Assembly (NCBI GenBank): GCA_027459705.1
Contig: DAIDHM010000110.1
Coordinates: 1-62,735 of the forward strand
Direction: 5' to 3'
Source of the DNA: Ktedonobacteria bacterium
GTDB taxonomy: Bacteria > Chloroflexota > Ktedonobacteria > Ktedonobacterales > JACDGC01
Length of the DNA: 62,735 nt
Made by a program: the position numbers and the translations under genes. Shown here one piece after another: positions 49,923-59,039 of the stretch (within the stretch, counting starts at the first letter, position 1; each line of letters starts with the position of its first letter). The notes beneath the pieces were generated by a model. That model made no database searches. It had not been told where the DNA came from and worked only from the letters and a program-made list of their open reading frames with translations.

Positions 49923-52010
49923 TTAGGCCGCTATTTGGCGCGGGGCCAGTTCGATAATGCCATCGGCGATTACCTGGGTGTGCGCTGCGACTTCGTCGTA
50001 CGACAGCACGGCCAGAGTGGGCAGATGGCGTTCCATCAGACGACGCAAGGCCAGACGGATCCGGGCGGAAACCGCGATGACAGGTTGATGTCCGATCATG
50101 GCAGATCGCTCGACCGCGCTCGCAATCCCTTCCAGCAATCGCTGGATCATCCCTGGATCGACCGCCAGGATAGGACCATTCTCCGTCCGTTCCACGCTCT
50201 GGCTCAACGTCACCTCCACATCGTGCGGCAAGGTCAGCAGATGGAGCGTATTGTCTCCTTCCTGATGTTGGGCACAGATGGCGCGGGCCAAGGCCTGGCG
50301 GGCACGTTCCGCCAGGAAATCCGGATCTTTATTGATCCGTGATGCGGCGCCGATCGCTTCCAGAATCGCGCTCAGATCACGGATGCTCACGCGCTCGCGC
50401 AAGAGCAGTTGCAACACCGCCTGCACTTCACCCAGACTGAGAACGCCAGGAATCAATTCGTCCACGACGGCGGCATTGTTGACCTTGAGGTGATCGAGAA
50501 GCTGCCGCGCATCGGATTTCCCAAGCAGGAGCCACGCATTCGCTTTGATCACTTCGGTCAGATGGGTGGCAACCACCGATGGCGCATCGACAACGGTGTA
50601 GTGCGCTGCTTCGGCGCGCTCTTTCCAGGCTGGTGTGATCCAGATCGCCGGTAGCCCGAAGGTCGGCTCGACCGTCTGGACTCCCTCGATCGCGTCCATC
50701 ACCAACCCAGCGTTCATCGCCAGGTAATGGTTCAACAGCAGTTCACCGCGCGCGATCTCGATGCCCCGCAACTTGATCACATAGGTATTGGGCGGCAGGG
50801 TGAGGTTGTCATGGATGCGGATCGTGGGCGTGATGATGCCCAGCTCTTGCGCGATCTGGCGGCGAATCAGCGTCACCCGTGTGAGGAAATTGGCGCCGGC
50901 CCCTTTATCGACCAGCGCGATCAGGCCATACCCGACCTCCAGTTCCATGGCATCGACATCTAGCAGACTCAACACCCCGTCCCCCTGCTGATCGGGCTTG
51001 GCGGCTTCGGCCGCTGCCGCTGCCACCGCCGCCTCGGCCGGACGCGCGCGTTCGCGGCGACCCAACCACCACGCGCCACCGATCCCTGAGCCGCCCAACA
51101 CGAGGAAGGGCAGCATGGGCATGCCAGGCACAATGCCCAGCAAGGTGATCAGCGCGCCAGCGGTGCCCAGCGCCCGCGGATTGCGGAGCACCTGGTCCAT
51201 GATGTCGCGGCCCAGGTTCGAGCCGGTGATGCTATCGTTCCGGGTGATCAGAATGCCCGTCGCGGTCGAGATTAACAGCGCCGGAATCTGGGTGACCAGA
51301 CCATCGCCAACGGTGAGCAACGTGAATTGATTCAGCGCGGACGTAATGTCCATGTTGAGTTGGACCACGCCAATGATGATCCCGCCCAGAATGTTGATCA
51401 GGATGATGACGATACCCGCGATCGCATCGCCCTTGACGAATTTACTCGCGCCGTCCATCGCCCCATAGAAATCAGCTTCCTGTTGGATCTTGCGCCGGCG
51501 CTGACGCGCCTGCTCTTCGTTGATGGCCCCCGCGTTGAGGTCGGCATCAATCGCCATCTGCTTACCGGGCATGGCGTCCAGGGTGAAGCGCGCGGCAACT
51601 TCCGCGACCCGGCCCGCGCCATTCGTGATGACGATGAATTGGATCACCGTCAGAATCAAGAAGATCACGATGCCGACGACAAAGTTACCGCCGACGACGA
51701 AGTTGCCAAACGCATCAATCACTGCGCCTGCCTGTCCCTGTAACAGGATCAGCCGGGTCGCCGAGATATTTAACCCCAGTCGCATCAGCGTGGTGACCAG
51801 CAGCAGCGAAGGAAAGACCGAGAACTCGATGGCCTCGCGCGAATAAATCGCCACCAGCACAATCGTCAGCGCCGCCCCCAGATTCAACACCTGTAAGAAC
51901 GCGAGCAGATCGGGCGGTAACGGGACAATCAACAGCGCGATGATACTGACAATTCCACCCGCCAGTAGCATATCGGTGAATCGTCCCATGCGCAGCAGTA
52001 ACAGGCTCAT
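49923..52010 (-). CDS. flhA: Flagellar biosynthesis protein FlhA
   Basis: A 695-residue export-gate protein. The N-terminal half has about eight membrane helices with the conserved SVFPSLLLVTTLMRLGLNIS, ATRFTLDAMPGKQMAID-like ARFTLDAMPGKQMAIDADLN, and AGAINEEQARQRR. The cytoplasmic C-terminal half ends with VIAVSARIRLALRRLMERHL, then SYDEV. It forms the nonameric ring that docks chaperone-substrate complexes. ATG 52010 follows GAGG; a longer frame to 52145 is not conserved. Confidence 0.96.
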   Translation of the reverse strand: MSLLLLRMGRFTDMLLAGGIVSIIALLIVPLPPDLLAFLQVLNLGAALTIVLVAIYSREAIEFSVFPSLLLVTTLMRLGLNISATRLILLQGQAGAVIDAFGNFVVGGNFVVGIVIFLILTVIQFIVITNGAGRVAEVAARFTLDAMPGKQMAIDADLNAGAINEEQARQRRRKIQQEADFYGAMDGASKFVKGDAIAGIVIILINILGGIIIGVVQLNMDITSALNQFTLLTVGDGLVTQIPALLISTATGILITRNDSITGSNLGRDIMDQVLRNPRALGTAGALITLLGIVPGMPMLPFLVLGGSGIGGAWWLGRRERARPAEAAVAAAAAEAAKPDQQGDGVLSLLDVDAMELEVGYGLIALVDKGAGANFLTRVTLIRRQIAQELGIITPTIRIHDNLTLPPNTYVIKLRGIEIARGELLLNHYLAMNAGLVMDAIEGVQTVEPTFGLPAIWITPAWKERAEAAHYTVVDAPSVVATHLTEVIKANAWLLLGKSDARQLLDHLKVNNAAVVDELIPGVLSLGEVQAVLQLLLRERVSIRDLSAILEAIGAASRINKDPDFLAERARQALARAICAQHQEGDNTLHLLTLPHDVEVTLSQSVERTENGPILAVDPGMIQRLLEGIASAVERSAMIGHQPVIAVSARIRLALRRLMERHLPTLAVLSYDEVAAHTQVIADGIIELAPRQIAA

Positions 52011-52203
52011 CTCAGCATCCTCGCGTTGTCTCTCAAGCGGCCGCAATCCTGGCGGGCGCTGTCTGGGGCGGGTAACGGGGGATCGTTGCCGAACGCCCAA
52101 TGACCCTGGGACCGGTGCGGGTCCCGCTTGCCAGGGCCGCCCCATGGCAACGGACCATCCGTTTGCGACTTCCAGCCGGGCAGGTAATGGAATTCAGTCG
52201 GTA

Positions 52204-52234
52204 GCGGACCATCCGCCGGCAGCGGACCATCCGC
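52204..52234. repeat. Palindromic 13-mer GCGGACCATCCGC, tandem pair
   Basis: Perfect copies at 52204-52216 and 52222-52234. Shorter or imperfect copies lie at 52151-52161 and 52360-52372, all in the flhA-flhB gap. Confidence 0.7.
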
Positions 52235-52471
52235 CTTGCTTCCCACAGCATACCGAAGGGGCGACCAACACATGAAGAGTCGAATGTCCTGATCTGGCGG
52301 GGTCGGCAGTGGGTCTGAGCTGGCGTCAGGCGCGGGGCGAAGCATGCGTTCTTTTGGGAGCGGACCATCCGACTGAAAGGAGCGCTGCTTCGCCATGGTG
52401 ACCAAGCGGCTAAAGCTCCTGCGTTTCTGCCATTGTTACACCAGCGCGGGGTAGCGCCGTCGCCCCTGATC

Positions 52472-52534
52472 GCCGGGGAATGCAATTCCCCGGCTAAGCG
52501 GCCCGTGGGCCGACGAAAACCGTTAAAACGGTTT
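52472..52534 (-). repeat. Three consecutive hairpins in the flhA-flhB gap
   Basis: Arms 52472-52480 with 52486-52494 (GCCGGGGAA/TTCCCCGGC), then GGCCC/GGGCC near 52500-52511, then 52517-52524 with 52527-52534 (AAACCGTT/AACGGTTT). Such chains resemble dispersed intergenic palindromic repeats of other bacteria. Confidence 0.55.
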
Positions 52535-52567
52535 GGGATCCCCCTGTCACGTTGTGCCAGTCCATCG

Positions 52568-53629
52568 CTACCAGCGGCGTCGCAGTTGATAGAGCACCGC
52601 CAGCACCTCCGCGACCGCGCGGTAGAACTGGGTAGGAATTTCACGGCCGATCGGGACAGACGCGAAGATCGCGCGAGCCAGAGCCGGTTGCTCGACAATC
52701 GGCACGTTATGCAGGCGAGCCAGCGCCTTGATCTGCTGTGCCACATAATCCTGGCCCTTGGCGACGACGATCGGCGCGCGCATCTCGCCCGAAGTGTAGC
52801 GGAGCGCGACAGCGAAGTGCGTCGGATTGGCCAGGATGACCGTCGCCTTTGGAACTTCTTGCATCATGCGCTGCTTCGCGCGTTGGCGTTGCAGGCGGCG
52901 TATGCGCGCGCGGATCTGCGGATCGCCTTCGGATTGGCGCATCTCATCGCGCACCTCCTGGCGGGACATCCGCAGTTCGCGGTTGAAATGCCAGCGTTGA
53001 TAGCCAAAGTCGACCACCGCCAGGATGCCCCCCGCCAGGGCAACCTGCGTAATGCACCCCTGGGCCAGATTCCCAATCACACCGGGCGCGCCCATCACCC
53101 CCACGCTGGCCAGGGTCGATAATTGCGCCGACATCCCGCTCATCACCCCAGAGATCACCGCGCCCAGAATGACGAGGCGCACGATTACTTTGAAGAGCTC
53201 GAATCCCGTATTCGCCGAGAAGAGGCGTTTGAAGCCGGTCAGCGGATTGACCTTGTCAAATTTCGGTGTGAGGGCCGCCGGCGAGAGCAGCAATCCCGTC
53301 TGAAGCAACCCCGCCGCCAGACCACCCAGGGCCAGCGCTCCGAAGACCGGCGCAACGGCCAGCACAATCGCCAGCATGCCCTGGCTGATCAACAGCACCG
53401 CGTCGTTCGGCGTGAGATCTGCCCGGTATACCCTGGCGAGATCGTTCTGCACGAGGAGCGTGAGCGCTGTCCAGATTCCTGGGCCAGCAATCCTTAATCC
53501 CAATGTGCCCGCCAACAAGGCAATCGCGCCTGGTAATTCATTACTGCGGGCGAATTGACCGCGCTTCCTGGCATCCTCGCGGCGTTTGGGGGTAGCTTCT
53601 TCCGTCCGTTCCTGGCCTTGATCCGGCAT
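52568..53629 (-). CDS. flhB: Flagellar biosynthesis protein FlhB
   Basis: A 353-residue substrate-specificity switch of the export apparatus. It begins with an ERTEEATPKRREDARKRGQF segment, has four membrane helices, and the cytoplasmic domain carries the autocleavage motif NPTH in VILANPTHFAVALRY. The conserved APIVVAKGQDYVAQQIKALA and VPIVEQPALARAIF follow. GGAGG precedes ATG 53629. It lies 57 bases downstream of fliR. Confidence 0.96.
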   Translation of the reverse strand: MPDQGQERTEEATPKRREDARKRGQFARSNELPGAIALLAGTLGLRIAGPGIWTALTLLVQNDLARVYRADLTPNDAVLLISQGMLAIVLAVAPVFGALALGGLAAGLLQTGLLLSPAALTPKFDKVNPLTGFKRLFSANTGFELFKVIVRLVILGAVISGVMSGMSAQLSTLASVGVMGAPGVIGNLAQGCITQVALAGGILAVVDFGYQRWHFNRELRMSRQEVRDEMRQSEGDPQIRARIRRLQRQRAKQRMMQEVPKATVILANPTHFAVALRYTSGEMRAPIVVAKGQDYVAQQIKALARLHNVPIVEQPALARAIFASVPIGREIPTQFYRAVAEVLAVLYQLRRRW

Positions 53630-53686
53630 ACGTGCCTCCAGCAATTGCCCCAGTTGAGCGCAAGCTTGTGCTCTGCATCACCCGCA

Positions 53687-54538
53687 TTAGGACCAGATCC
53701 GGAGATCTGGCAGGGTCTGGACGAGATGGATAAAGACCTGGATGGTATAGGGTAGCGCGATCAGGATGCCAATGGTGCCAAGCAACACCTTGACCGGTAA
53801 GCCAAGCACGAACATATTCAGGGCGGGTATGGCGCGTCCCAGCAGACCGGTCGCGAGATCCGCCAGCAGCAAAACGACGAGGATCGGCAAAGCCATCCCT
53901 AGCGCGAATTGCAGCGCGGCGCCCCCCAATGGGAAGAGGACAGCCGCGAGACCGGGCGTCAGGGTGGGTAACTGGGTAACCGGGAGCGCGTCGAAGCTGG
54001 CTCCCAACCCCAGGATCACCCAATGGTGGGCATCCAGGCCCAGGAAGAGTAGGCCGGCCATCGTGTTATAGATTGCGCTGATGGTCGACATCTGATCGCC
54101 GCCAGCTCGACCAAAAGTGCCGAGCGTCACGCCCAGTTGCTGGCCGATCAAGCTGCCACCCATTTCGGCGGCATGATAGACGACCACAAAGACCAGCGCG
54201 AAGGCGAGACCCAGCAAGACCTGTTGCGCGAATAAGAGCGCTATGGCAATGGGATCGCCCGGGAGCGATCCAGCGGTGGCGATCTGCGCCGGGGTGAGCA
54301 AAAAGGCGATCATGGCGCTCAGCCCAACTTTGACCTGGCCTGGAAGAGCGCGCTCAGCATAGATCGGTGTGGCGGTGAGCGCCCCCGTGACGCGGGCAAA
54401 GACGAGCAAAAACACCAGGATCGCTGATGGGGCTTGATGACTCGTTCCCACCTGGCTGGTTATCTGGGAGCCCAGGGCGGCGATAGCAGCGGGGGCGAAG
54501 CTGGCGGATGGTCCGCTGCCGATGGCACACAGCATCAT
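53687..54538 (-). CDS. fliR: Flagellar export gate protein FliR
   Basis: A 283-residue membrane protein of the export gate. After a variable, Ala-rich N-terminus it has about six helices, with VFARVTGALTATPIYAERAL, then LPGQVKVGLSAMIAFLL and GGSLIGQQLGVTLGTF, matching FliR/EscT/YscT. ATG 54538 overlaps the fliQ stop (ATGA), so fliQ and fliR are coupled. The N-terminus may be longer than usual by about 25 residues. Confidence 0.92.
   Translation of the reverse strand: MMLCAIGSGPSASFAPAAIAALGSQITSQVGTSHQAPSAILVFLLVFARVTGALTATPIYAERALPGQVKVGLSAMIAFLLTPAQIATAGSLPGDPIAIALLFAQQVLLGLAFALVFVVVYHAAEMGGSLIGQQLGVTLGTFGRAGGDQMSTISAIYNTMAGLLFLGLDAHHWVILGLGASFDALPVTQLPTLTPGLAAVLFPLGGAALQFALGMALPILVVLLLADLATGLLGRAIPALNMFVLGLPVKVLLGTIGILIALPYTIQVFIHLVQTLPDLRIWS
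54504..54516 (-). repeat. Palindromic 13-mer, inverted copy near the fliR start
   Basis: GCGGATGGTCCGC, the reverse complement of the repeat, within the first codons of fliR where it encodes part of GSGPSAS. Confidence 0.65.
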
Positions 54539-54804
54539 TGCACCAATTGTGGTAAGGAATTGAAGATCTGCGCAGCGAAACTGATCAAAGTCTGGAGCAT
54601 CCATGGTCCAGCAAAGACCAGCACCAGCCCAATCACGATCACTTTGGGAACGTAGCTCAAGGTCATCTCGTTGATCTGCGTGACAGCCTGGATCAGGCTG
54701 ATGAGCAGACCAACAATCAACGCGGCCATCAGAATGGGACCGCCGATCTGCACAACAGTCCAGAGGGTCTGTTGCAGAAGGGTAAGGACAGTGGTCTGTG
54801 ACAT
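54535..54804 (-). CDS. fliQ: Flagellar export gate protein FliQ
   Basis: An 89-residue protein with two transmembrane helices, TLWTVVQIGGPILMAALIVG and VIVIGLVLVFAGPWMLQTLI, joined by LISLIQAVTQINEMTLSYVP. This is a full-length FliQ. ATG 54804 lies about 11 bases after GGAGG. fliP, which normally precedes fliQ, is not present: the next gene upstream is unrelated. Confidence 0.93.
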   Translation of the reverse strand: MSQTTVLTLLQQTLWTVVQIGGPILMAALIVGLLISLIQAVTQINEMTLSYVPKVIVIGLVLVFAGPWMLQTLISFAAQIFNSLPQLVQ

Positions 54805-54937
54805 GATCGCAATGCCTCCGTCGATATGCTGCAGCATTTGGACCCCTTCAGCGTACACGCGCGGTGGGGCCTGGCGCAGGGGCAGAGGTCACAGACCGAG
54901 ATGGCCGATGGGCAGTGGATGGCACCGGTGAGACGCA

Positions 54938-54970
54938 GAGCGGGCAACCCATATCCCGGGTTGCCCGCTC
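54938..54970 (-). terminator. Hairpin downstream of the nitronate monooxygenase-like gene
   Basis: Arms 54938-54950 and 54958-54970 pair over 13 bp with a 7-base loop, and flanking ACGC/GCGT extends the stem past one mismatch. Confidence 0.65.
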
Positions 54971-54989
54971 CGCGTCCTGCCCCTGGCGA

Positions 54990-56477
54990 TTATTCCTCCG
55001 CGATACTGGCCCCTACCAGTGAGGGGCAATCGGTGCGGCGCGGCGATGCGCCGCGCAGGTAAGCGATGGCGTCAGCCGCCGAATACCCGGACGCCGCGTC
55101 GGCAATCAGGTCGTGTATGAAACTAACATCATCGCCGAGCGTCACGAGCGGCGCTTCTTCGTAGCCGTTACGCTGCCGCTGGGGCAGACCGATGTTGGCC
55201 ATCAGCGCGTTGCAGAGGCACTTGCGGCCCGCGGTCGCCGCGACCTCGCCCCCCTTTTTGACATAGTCAGCAATCGGTTCCGCCGGACAGCGATAGCCGA
55301 TGGCGCCATCGGGTCGCTGGTACACCTGGCGCAGGCGGCCGATATCACAATGGCGCGGCCGTTCGGCATAGTGGGCTGGCAGCGCCAGGGTATTGTCCAA
55401 CACCGCCACCTTGAAGGGATAGCTGGTGGGGGAAGCCAGCGGATCCGTAAAGATGGACAGGGTCCCTTGCAGGGCCGCGGCGCGCAATTGCTGGCGTATG
55501 GCGGGAGTGAACCCCGATGCATCACTGAGCGCAAAGATAGTTCCGGCCTGAATGCCTGCCGCGCCGAGATCCAGCGCTGCTTGCAGGCGAGCACCGTGCG
55601 CGTACGAGCCCGCCAGCCAGAATGGCCGCCCCAGGGCGCGCAGTGCGGGGAGATCCACGATATCGCGCGGACCATAGATTGGCTCACCACTCTCTGAAAG
55701 CTGCATTTTGCCACGTGGCGGAGCATTGTGCCCACCAGCCGTCGGACCTTCCACCACGAAGCCTTCGACCGTGCCGGAAGCCTTCGTGATGAGCATCTTT
55801 GCCAGGGTCGCACTCGAGATGATCGCCAGGAAGGCGGGTCGGCGCAGCGGTGTGGTTGGATGCGGCAGGATCCGCTGGGGATCAAAAGTGACCCGGATAT
55901 CCGCATCGCTCGCCCCTTCGACCTCCAGTCGATAGGACGTGGCCTCGTGGCGCGCCAGGTCATCCAGGACGCCGGGGATCTGGACGGGGATGCCCGCGCC
56001 CATCAGGACGACATCGACCCCCGCGAGCATGGCGCCGTACAGCGCGGGCAGGTGCGATAACTGTACTTTTTCTAATAAGTTTATGCCAACCTGGCCAGTA
56101 TGGCCCGCTTTCGCAAGCCAGACTTCGACGAAGTTCGCGCAGACGATCAATTCCAAAAGGTCGGCCCGTGAATGCAAGGTCAACATGGGGACAGGTCGAT
56201 AGGGCGTGCCCGCCGGCCGGGCATCAGCCAGATAATAGCGATCGAGCACGCGCTGCGCGATCGCGGGCGCCGGGAAGTGCGCCAGCGCCGTCCGTATTTC
56301 GCCATCAGGATCGCCATCTTGCAGTCGACGCGCGACGACGAGTTCGATGCCCGTCCCTGAAATGACGCCCAGTGCTCCCGCGGAGGCAACCTCACGCGCC
56401 AGACGCCACCCTGAGACGGCGATACCCATGCCACCTTGAATAATGTGCGGAATTGCTGATTCACTCTGTCGCATCAT
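54990..56477 (-). CDS. Nitronate monooxygenase / 2-nitropropane dioxygenase-like flavoprotein
   Basis: A 495-residue TIM-barrel flavoenzyme. It opens with PHIIQGGMGIAVSGWRLARE and VASAGALGVISGTG, as in the NMO/PfaD group. FMN-contacting segments are VVEGPTAGGHNAPPRG and AGSYAHGARLQAALDLGAAG, then IQAGTIFALS. A cysteine-containing end (RKCLCNALMANIGLPQRQ) is typical of the longer PfaD/FabK-like members. It may oxidise nitronates or act as an enoyl reductase partner; no polyketide genes are near. Either of two adjacent ATGs could start it. Confidence 0.85.
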   Translation of the reverse strand: MMRQSESAIPHIIQGGMGIAVSGWRLAREVASAGALGVISGTGIELVVARRLQDGDPDGEIRTALAHFPAPAIAQRVLDRYYLADARPAGTPYRPVPMLTLHSRADLLELIVCANFVEVWLAKAGHTGQVGINLLEKVQLSHLPALYGAMLAGVDVVLMGAGIPVQIPGVLDDLARHEATSYRLEVEGASDADIRVTFDPQRILPHPTTPLRRPAFLAIISSATLAKMLITKASGTVEGFVVEGPTAGGHNAPPRGKMQLSESGEPIYGPRDIVDLPALRALGRPFWLAGSYAHGARLQAALDLGAAGIQAGTIFALSDASGFTPAIRQQLRAAALQGTLSIFTDPLASPTSYPFKVAVLDNTLALPAHYAERPRHCDIGRLRQVYQRPDGAIGYRCPAEPIADYVKKGGEVAATAGRKCLCNALMANIGLPQRQRNGYEEAPLVTLGDDVSFIHDLIADAASGYSAADAIAYLRGASPRRTDCPSLVGASIAEE

Positions 56478-56765
56478 GTGCTCCTCTCGCGTCTGCCCCG
56501 CTCGTTCTGTACCGGGTCTGGCGCGAGGCTCATGCGCGCTTTACGGGGTTGGAGAGCTTCCATACCCCCAATGTTCCATTTCCCCAGCACATCACGTTGG
56601 CCTGTGAGCGATCTGTGAGATCGCCCGTACCCCACAAGCACGAGGGAGACAAACGAGCCTTGCAGGACACGATCATGCCTTGTGAGCCCTTTGCGAGATG
56701 TGGTACGTTCAAGGCGGGAATTTTGGCGTAGGTTCATCGCGGGTCGAGGAAAAGGAGCGTGCGGA

Positions 56766-58970
56766 ATGACGCAACAGGACGATCACGATCACAGCAGGGG
56801 GGAAGAACCCGTCGAGTCCCCCGCACGCTTCACCAATCGCTTGATTCAGGAAACGAGTCCCTATCTCTTACAGCACGCGCACAATCCGTTCGATTGGTAT
56901 CCGTGGGGACCAGAGGCCCTGGCGCGCGCCCAGGCGGAAGACCGACCGATCTTGCTGAGTGTTGGCTATGCGGCCTGCCATTGGTGCCATGTCATGGCCC
57001 ATGAATCATTCGAAAGCGAACGCATCGCTACGATGATGAACCTCCAATTTGTCTGTGTCAAGGTCGATCGCGAGGAGCGGCCTGACGTTGACGCCCTGTA
57101 TATGGAGGCAGTGCAGGCGCTGACAGGGCGCGGTGGTTGGCCGATGACGGTCTTCTTGACTCCTGCGGGGCTGCCCTTCTTCGCAGGGACGTACTTTCCA
57201 CCAGAAGATCGCTATGGGATGCCGGGCTTTCCCACCCTTTTGCGACGGATCAGCGAATTGTACCGTAACCGGCGGGCGGATGTCGATGCCCAGGCGGAAG
57301 AGTTTCGCGCCTTCTATGAGCAGCGCGCTTCGCTGGATTCGTTGCGCGCGCGCGCCCTGCGGGTGGCGAGCGGCGAAGTCGATACGAGCATCCTGGAAGC
57401 AGCGCTACGTGGCTTGAAAGATGCGTTCGATATGACCCAGGGGGGATTCGGCGGTGCCCCAAAATTTCCCCACGCGATGGACCTGGAGTTTCTGCTCCGT
57501 ATGCACCTGCGCAGCCAGCGGCAAGCCCCACGACCGACCCGTGTGACAGTGCTGGGTACAGCGGCGAAACAGATCGAGATGACGCCGCTGGTGATGGTGA
57601 CGCGCACCCTGGACAAGATGGCGGCTGGCGGAATCTATGACCATCTGGGTGGTGGATTCCATCGCTATGCTGTCGATGATCACTGGCTGGTCCCGCACTT
57701 TGAGAAAATGCTCTATGATAATGCCTTGCTGGCCCGCGTCGCGCTGCATACGTATCAGGTCACGGGCCAGGAACGCTACGCCCGCGTCTGCCGCGAGATC
57801 CTGGATTACGTGCGACGCGAGATGACGGGACTCGAAGGCGGCTTCTATTCGACCCAGGACGCCGATAGTGAAGGCGCAGAGGGCGCGTTTTATCTCTGGA
57901 ATCCACGCGAGATCGGCGCTGTCCTGGATGAAGATGACGCGTTGTTGTGGATGGCTGTCTATGGCGTGACCCCCGAAGGCAATTTTGAAGACAGTGGGGA
58001 CTCCGTGCCGCACGTCACGCGCCCCGTCGCGGAAGTCGCGCTGGAACGTGGTTTGGAACCAGCAGAGGCCGAGCGCCGACTGGCAGATGCCCGCCTGGCG
58101 CTCTTCACGGCGCGATCACGGCGCGTCTGGCCCGCGCTGGATGATAAGATCCTGACGGTATGGAATGGGTTGATGATGCGTGCTTTCGCCGAGGCCGCCA
58201 ATGTCTTTTCATCGGCGACCTACGCGGAAGTTGCCAGGAATAATGCCGAATTTCTCCTCAACCATCTCCTCGATGATCAAGGACGAGTCTTGCGCTCCTA
58301 TCGGTCTGGCCAGAGCAAAATCGCTGGCTTTCTCGAAGATTATGCCAGCCTGGCCCTGGGGCTATTGGCGACGTATGAGGCGACCTTCGAATTGCGCTGG
58401 TTCGTAGCGGCAAAGGAGACGATCGACCATATGCTGGAACGCTTTTCCGATGAAGATGGCGTCGGGTTCTATGACACAGCCAGCGACCATGAGCAATTGA
58501 TCGGGCGTCCACGTGAACTCATGGATAACGCGACGCCATCGGGAACGAGTCTGGCCGTTGAAGCGTTGCTCTGGCTGGCCGCCCTGACCGGCGAACAGCA
58601 ATACCATGCCCGCGCGACCCAGCTCCTCACCGTGCTGGCACCGGCCATGGCCCAGCAGCCACTGGCCTTTGGTAACCTGCTCTGTGCGCTGGACCGCTGG
58701 CTCAGCCCCTCACAAGAGATCGCTATCATTGGCGATCCGTTATCCGACATGGCGCAGCCACTCCTCTCGACGGTGCGGGGACGATTCCGTCCGCATACGG
58801 TCGTGGCGTGCGCCGGACCAGAGGACGCCGCGGCCAGACAGGTGATCCCGTTACTCGCTGATCGCTCGATGGTCGATGACCGCCCAACAGTCTATGTGTG
58901 CGAACAATTCACCTGCCAGATGCCGGTGGTGAATCCTGTAGCACTGGCTGAGACGCTGGGGGATGTGTGA
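56766..58970 (+). CDS. YyaL/SPATA20 family protein (thioredoxin-like DUF255 domain)
   Basis: A 734-residue protein. The N-terminal thioredoxin-like DUF255 domain (about 20-190) starts [20 protein letters not shown], with the CxxC pair C71/C74 in [16 protein letters not shown], and contains [20 protein letters not shown]. The rest is an alpha/alpha-barrel like N-acylglucosamine epimerases ([20 protein letters not shown], then [12 protein letters not shown]). The role is unknown although the family is widespread. ATG 56766 follows AAGGAG; the frame is open to 56682. Confidence 0.92.
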   Translation: MTQQDDHDHSRGEEPVESPARFTNRLIQETSPYLLQHAHNPFDWYPWGPEALARAQAEDRPILLSVGYAACHWCHVMAHESFESERIATMMNLQFVCVKVDREERPDVDALYMEAVQALTGRGGWPMTVFLTPAGLPFFAGTYFPPEDRYGMPGFPTLLRRISELYRNRRADVDAQAEEFRAFYEQRASLDSLRARALRVASGEVDTSILEAALRGLKDAFDMTQGGFGGAPKFPHAMDLEFLLRMHLRSQRQAPRPTRVTVLGTAAKQIEMTPLVMVTRTLDKMAAGGIYDHLGGGFHRYAVDDHWLVPHFEKMLYDNALLARVALHTYQVTGQERYARVCREILDYVRREMTGLEGGFYSTQDADSEGAEGAFYLWNPREIGAVLDEDDALLWMAVYGVTPEGNFEDSGDSVPHVTRPVAEVALERGLEPAEAERRLADARLALFTARSRRVWPALDDKILTVWNGLMMRAFAEAANVFSSATYAEVARNNAEFLLNHLLDDQGRVLRSYRSGQSKIAGFLEDYASLALGLLATYEATFELRWFVAAKETIDHMLERFSDEDGVGFYDTASDHEQLIGRPRELMDNATPSGTSLAVEALLWLAALTGEQQYHARATQLLTVLAPAMAQQPLAFGNLLCALDRWLSPSQEIAIIGDPLSDMAQPLLSTVRGRFRPHTVVACAGPEDAAARQVIPLLADRSMVDDRPTVYVCEQFTCQMPVVNPVALAETLGDV

Positions 58971-58996
58971 TCGTCGCGTGTCCCAGTCGGTTGTGG

Positions 58997-59034
58997 CGAT
59001 GAGGTGGTCCCATACCGACGAGACCACCTCATCG
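58997..59034. terminator. Hairpin between YyaL and rtcB
   Basis: Arms 58997-59009 and 59022-59034 pair over 13 bp with a 12-base loop, between converging genes. Confidence 0.65.
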
Positions 59035-59039
59035 TGCCA

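Larger units (their letters stand above)
52011..52567. other. 557-base gap between flhA and flhB with repeats and hairpins
   Basis: No family-like gene was found. The stretch holds several copies of a 13-bp palindrome (GCGGACCATCCGC and variants) and three consecutive hairpins near 52472-52534. A minus-strand frame at 52007-52405 reads DGPLP four times because of the palindromes, and I do not consider it a proven gene. Confidence 0.6.

Noticed and set aside
52007-52405. Minus-strand frame with four DGPLP repeats
   Set aside because: The repeats are explained by the 13-bp palindrome, which occurs in other frames elsewhere. There is no good start and no other protein-like feature.
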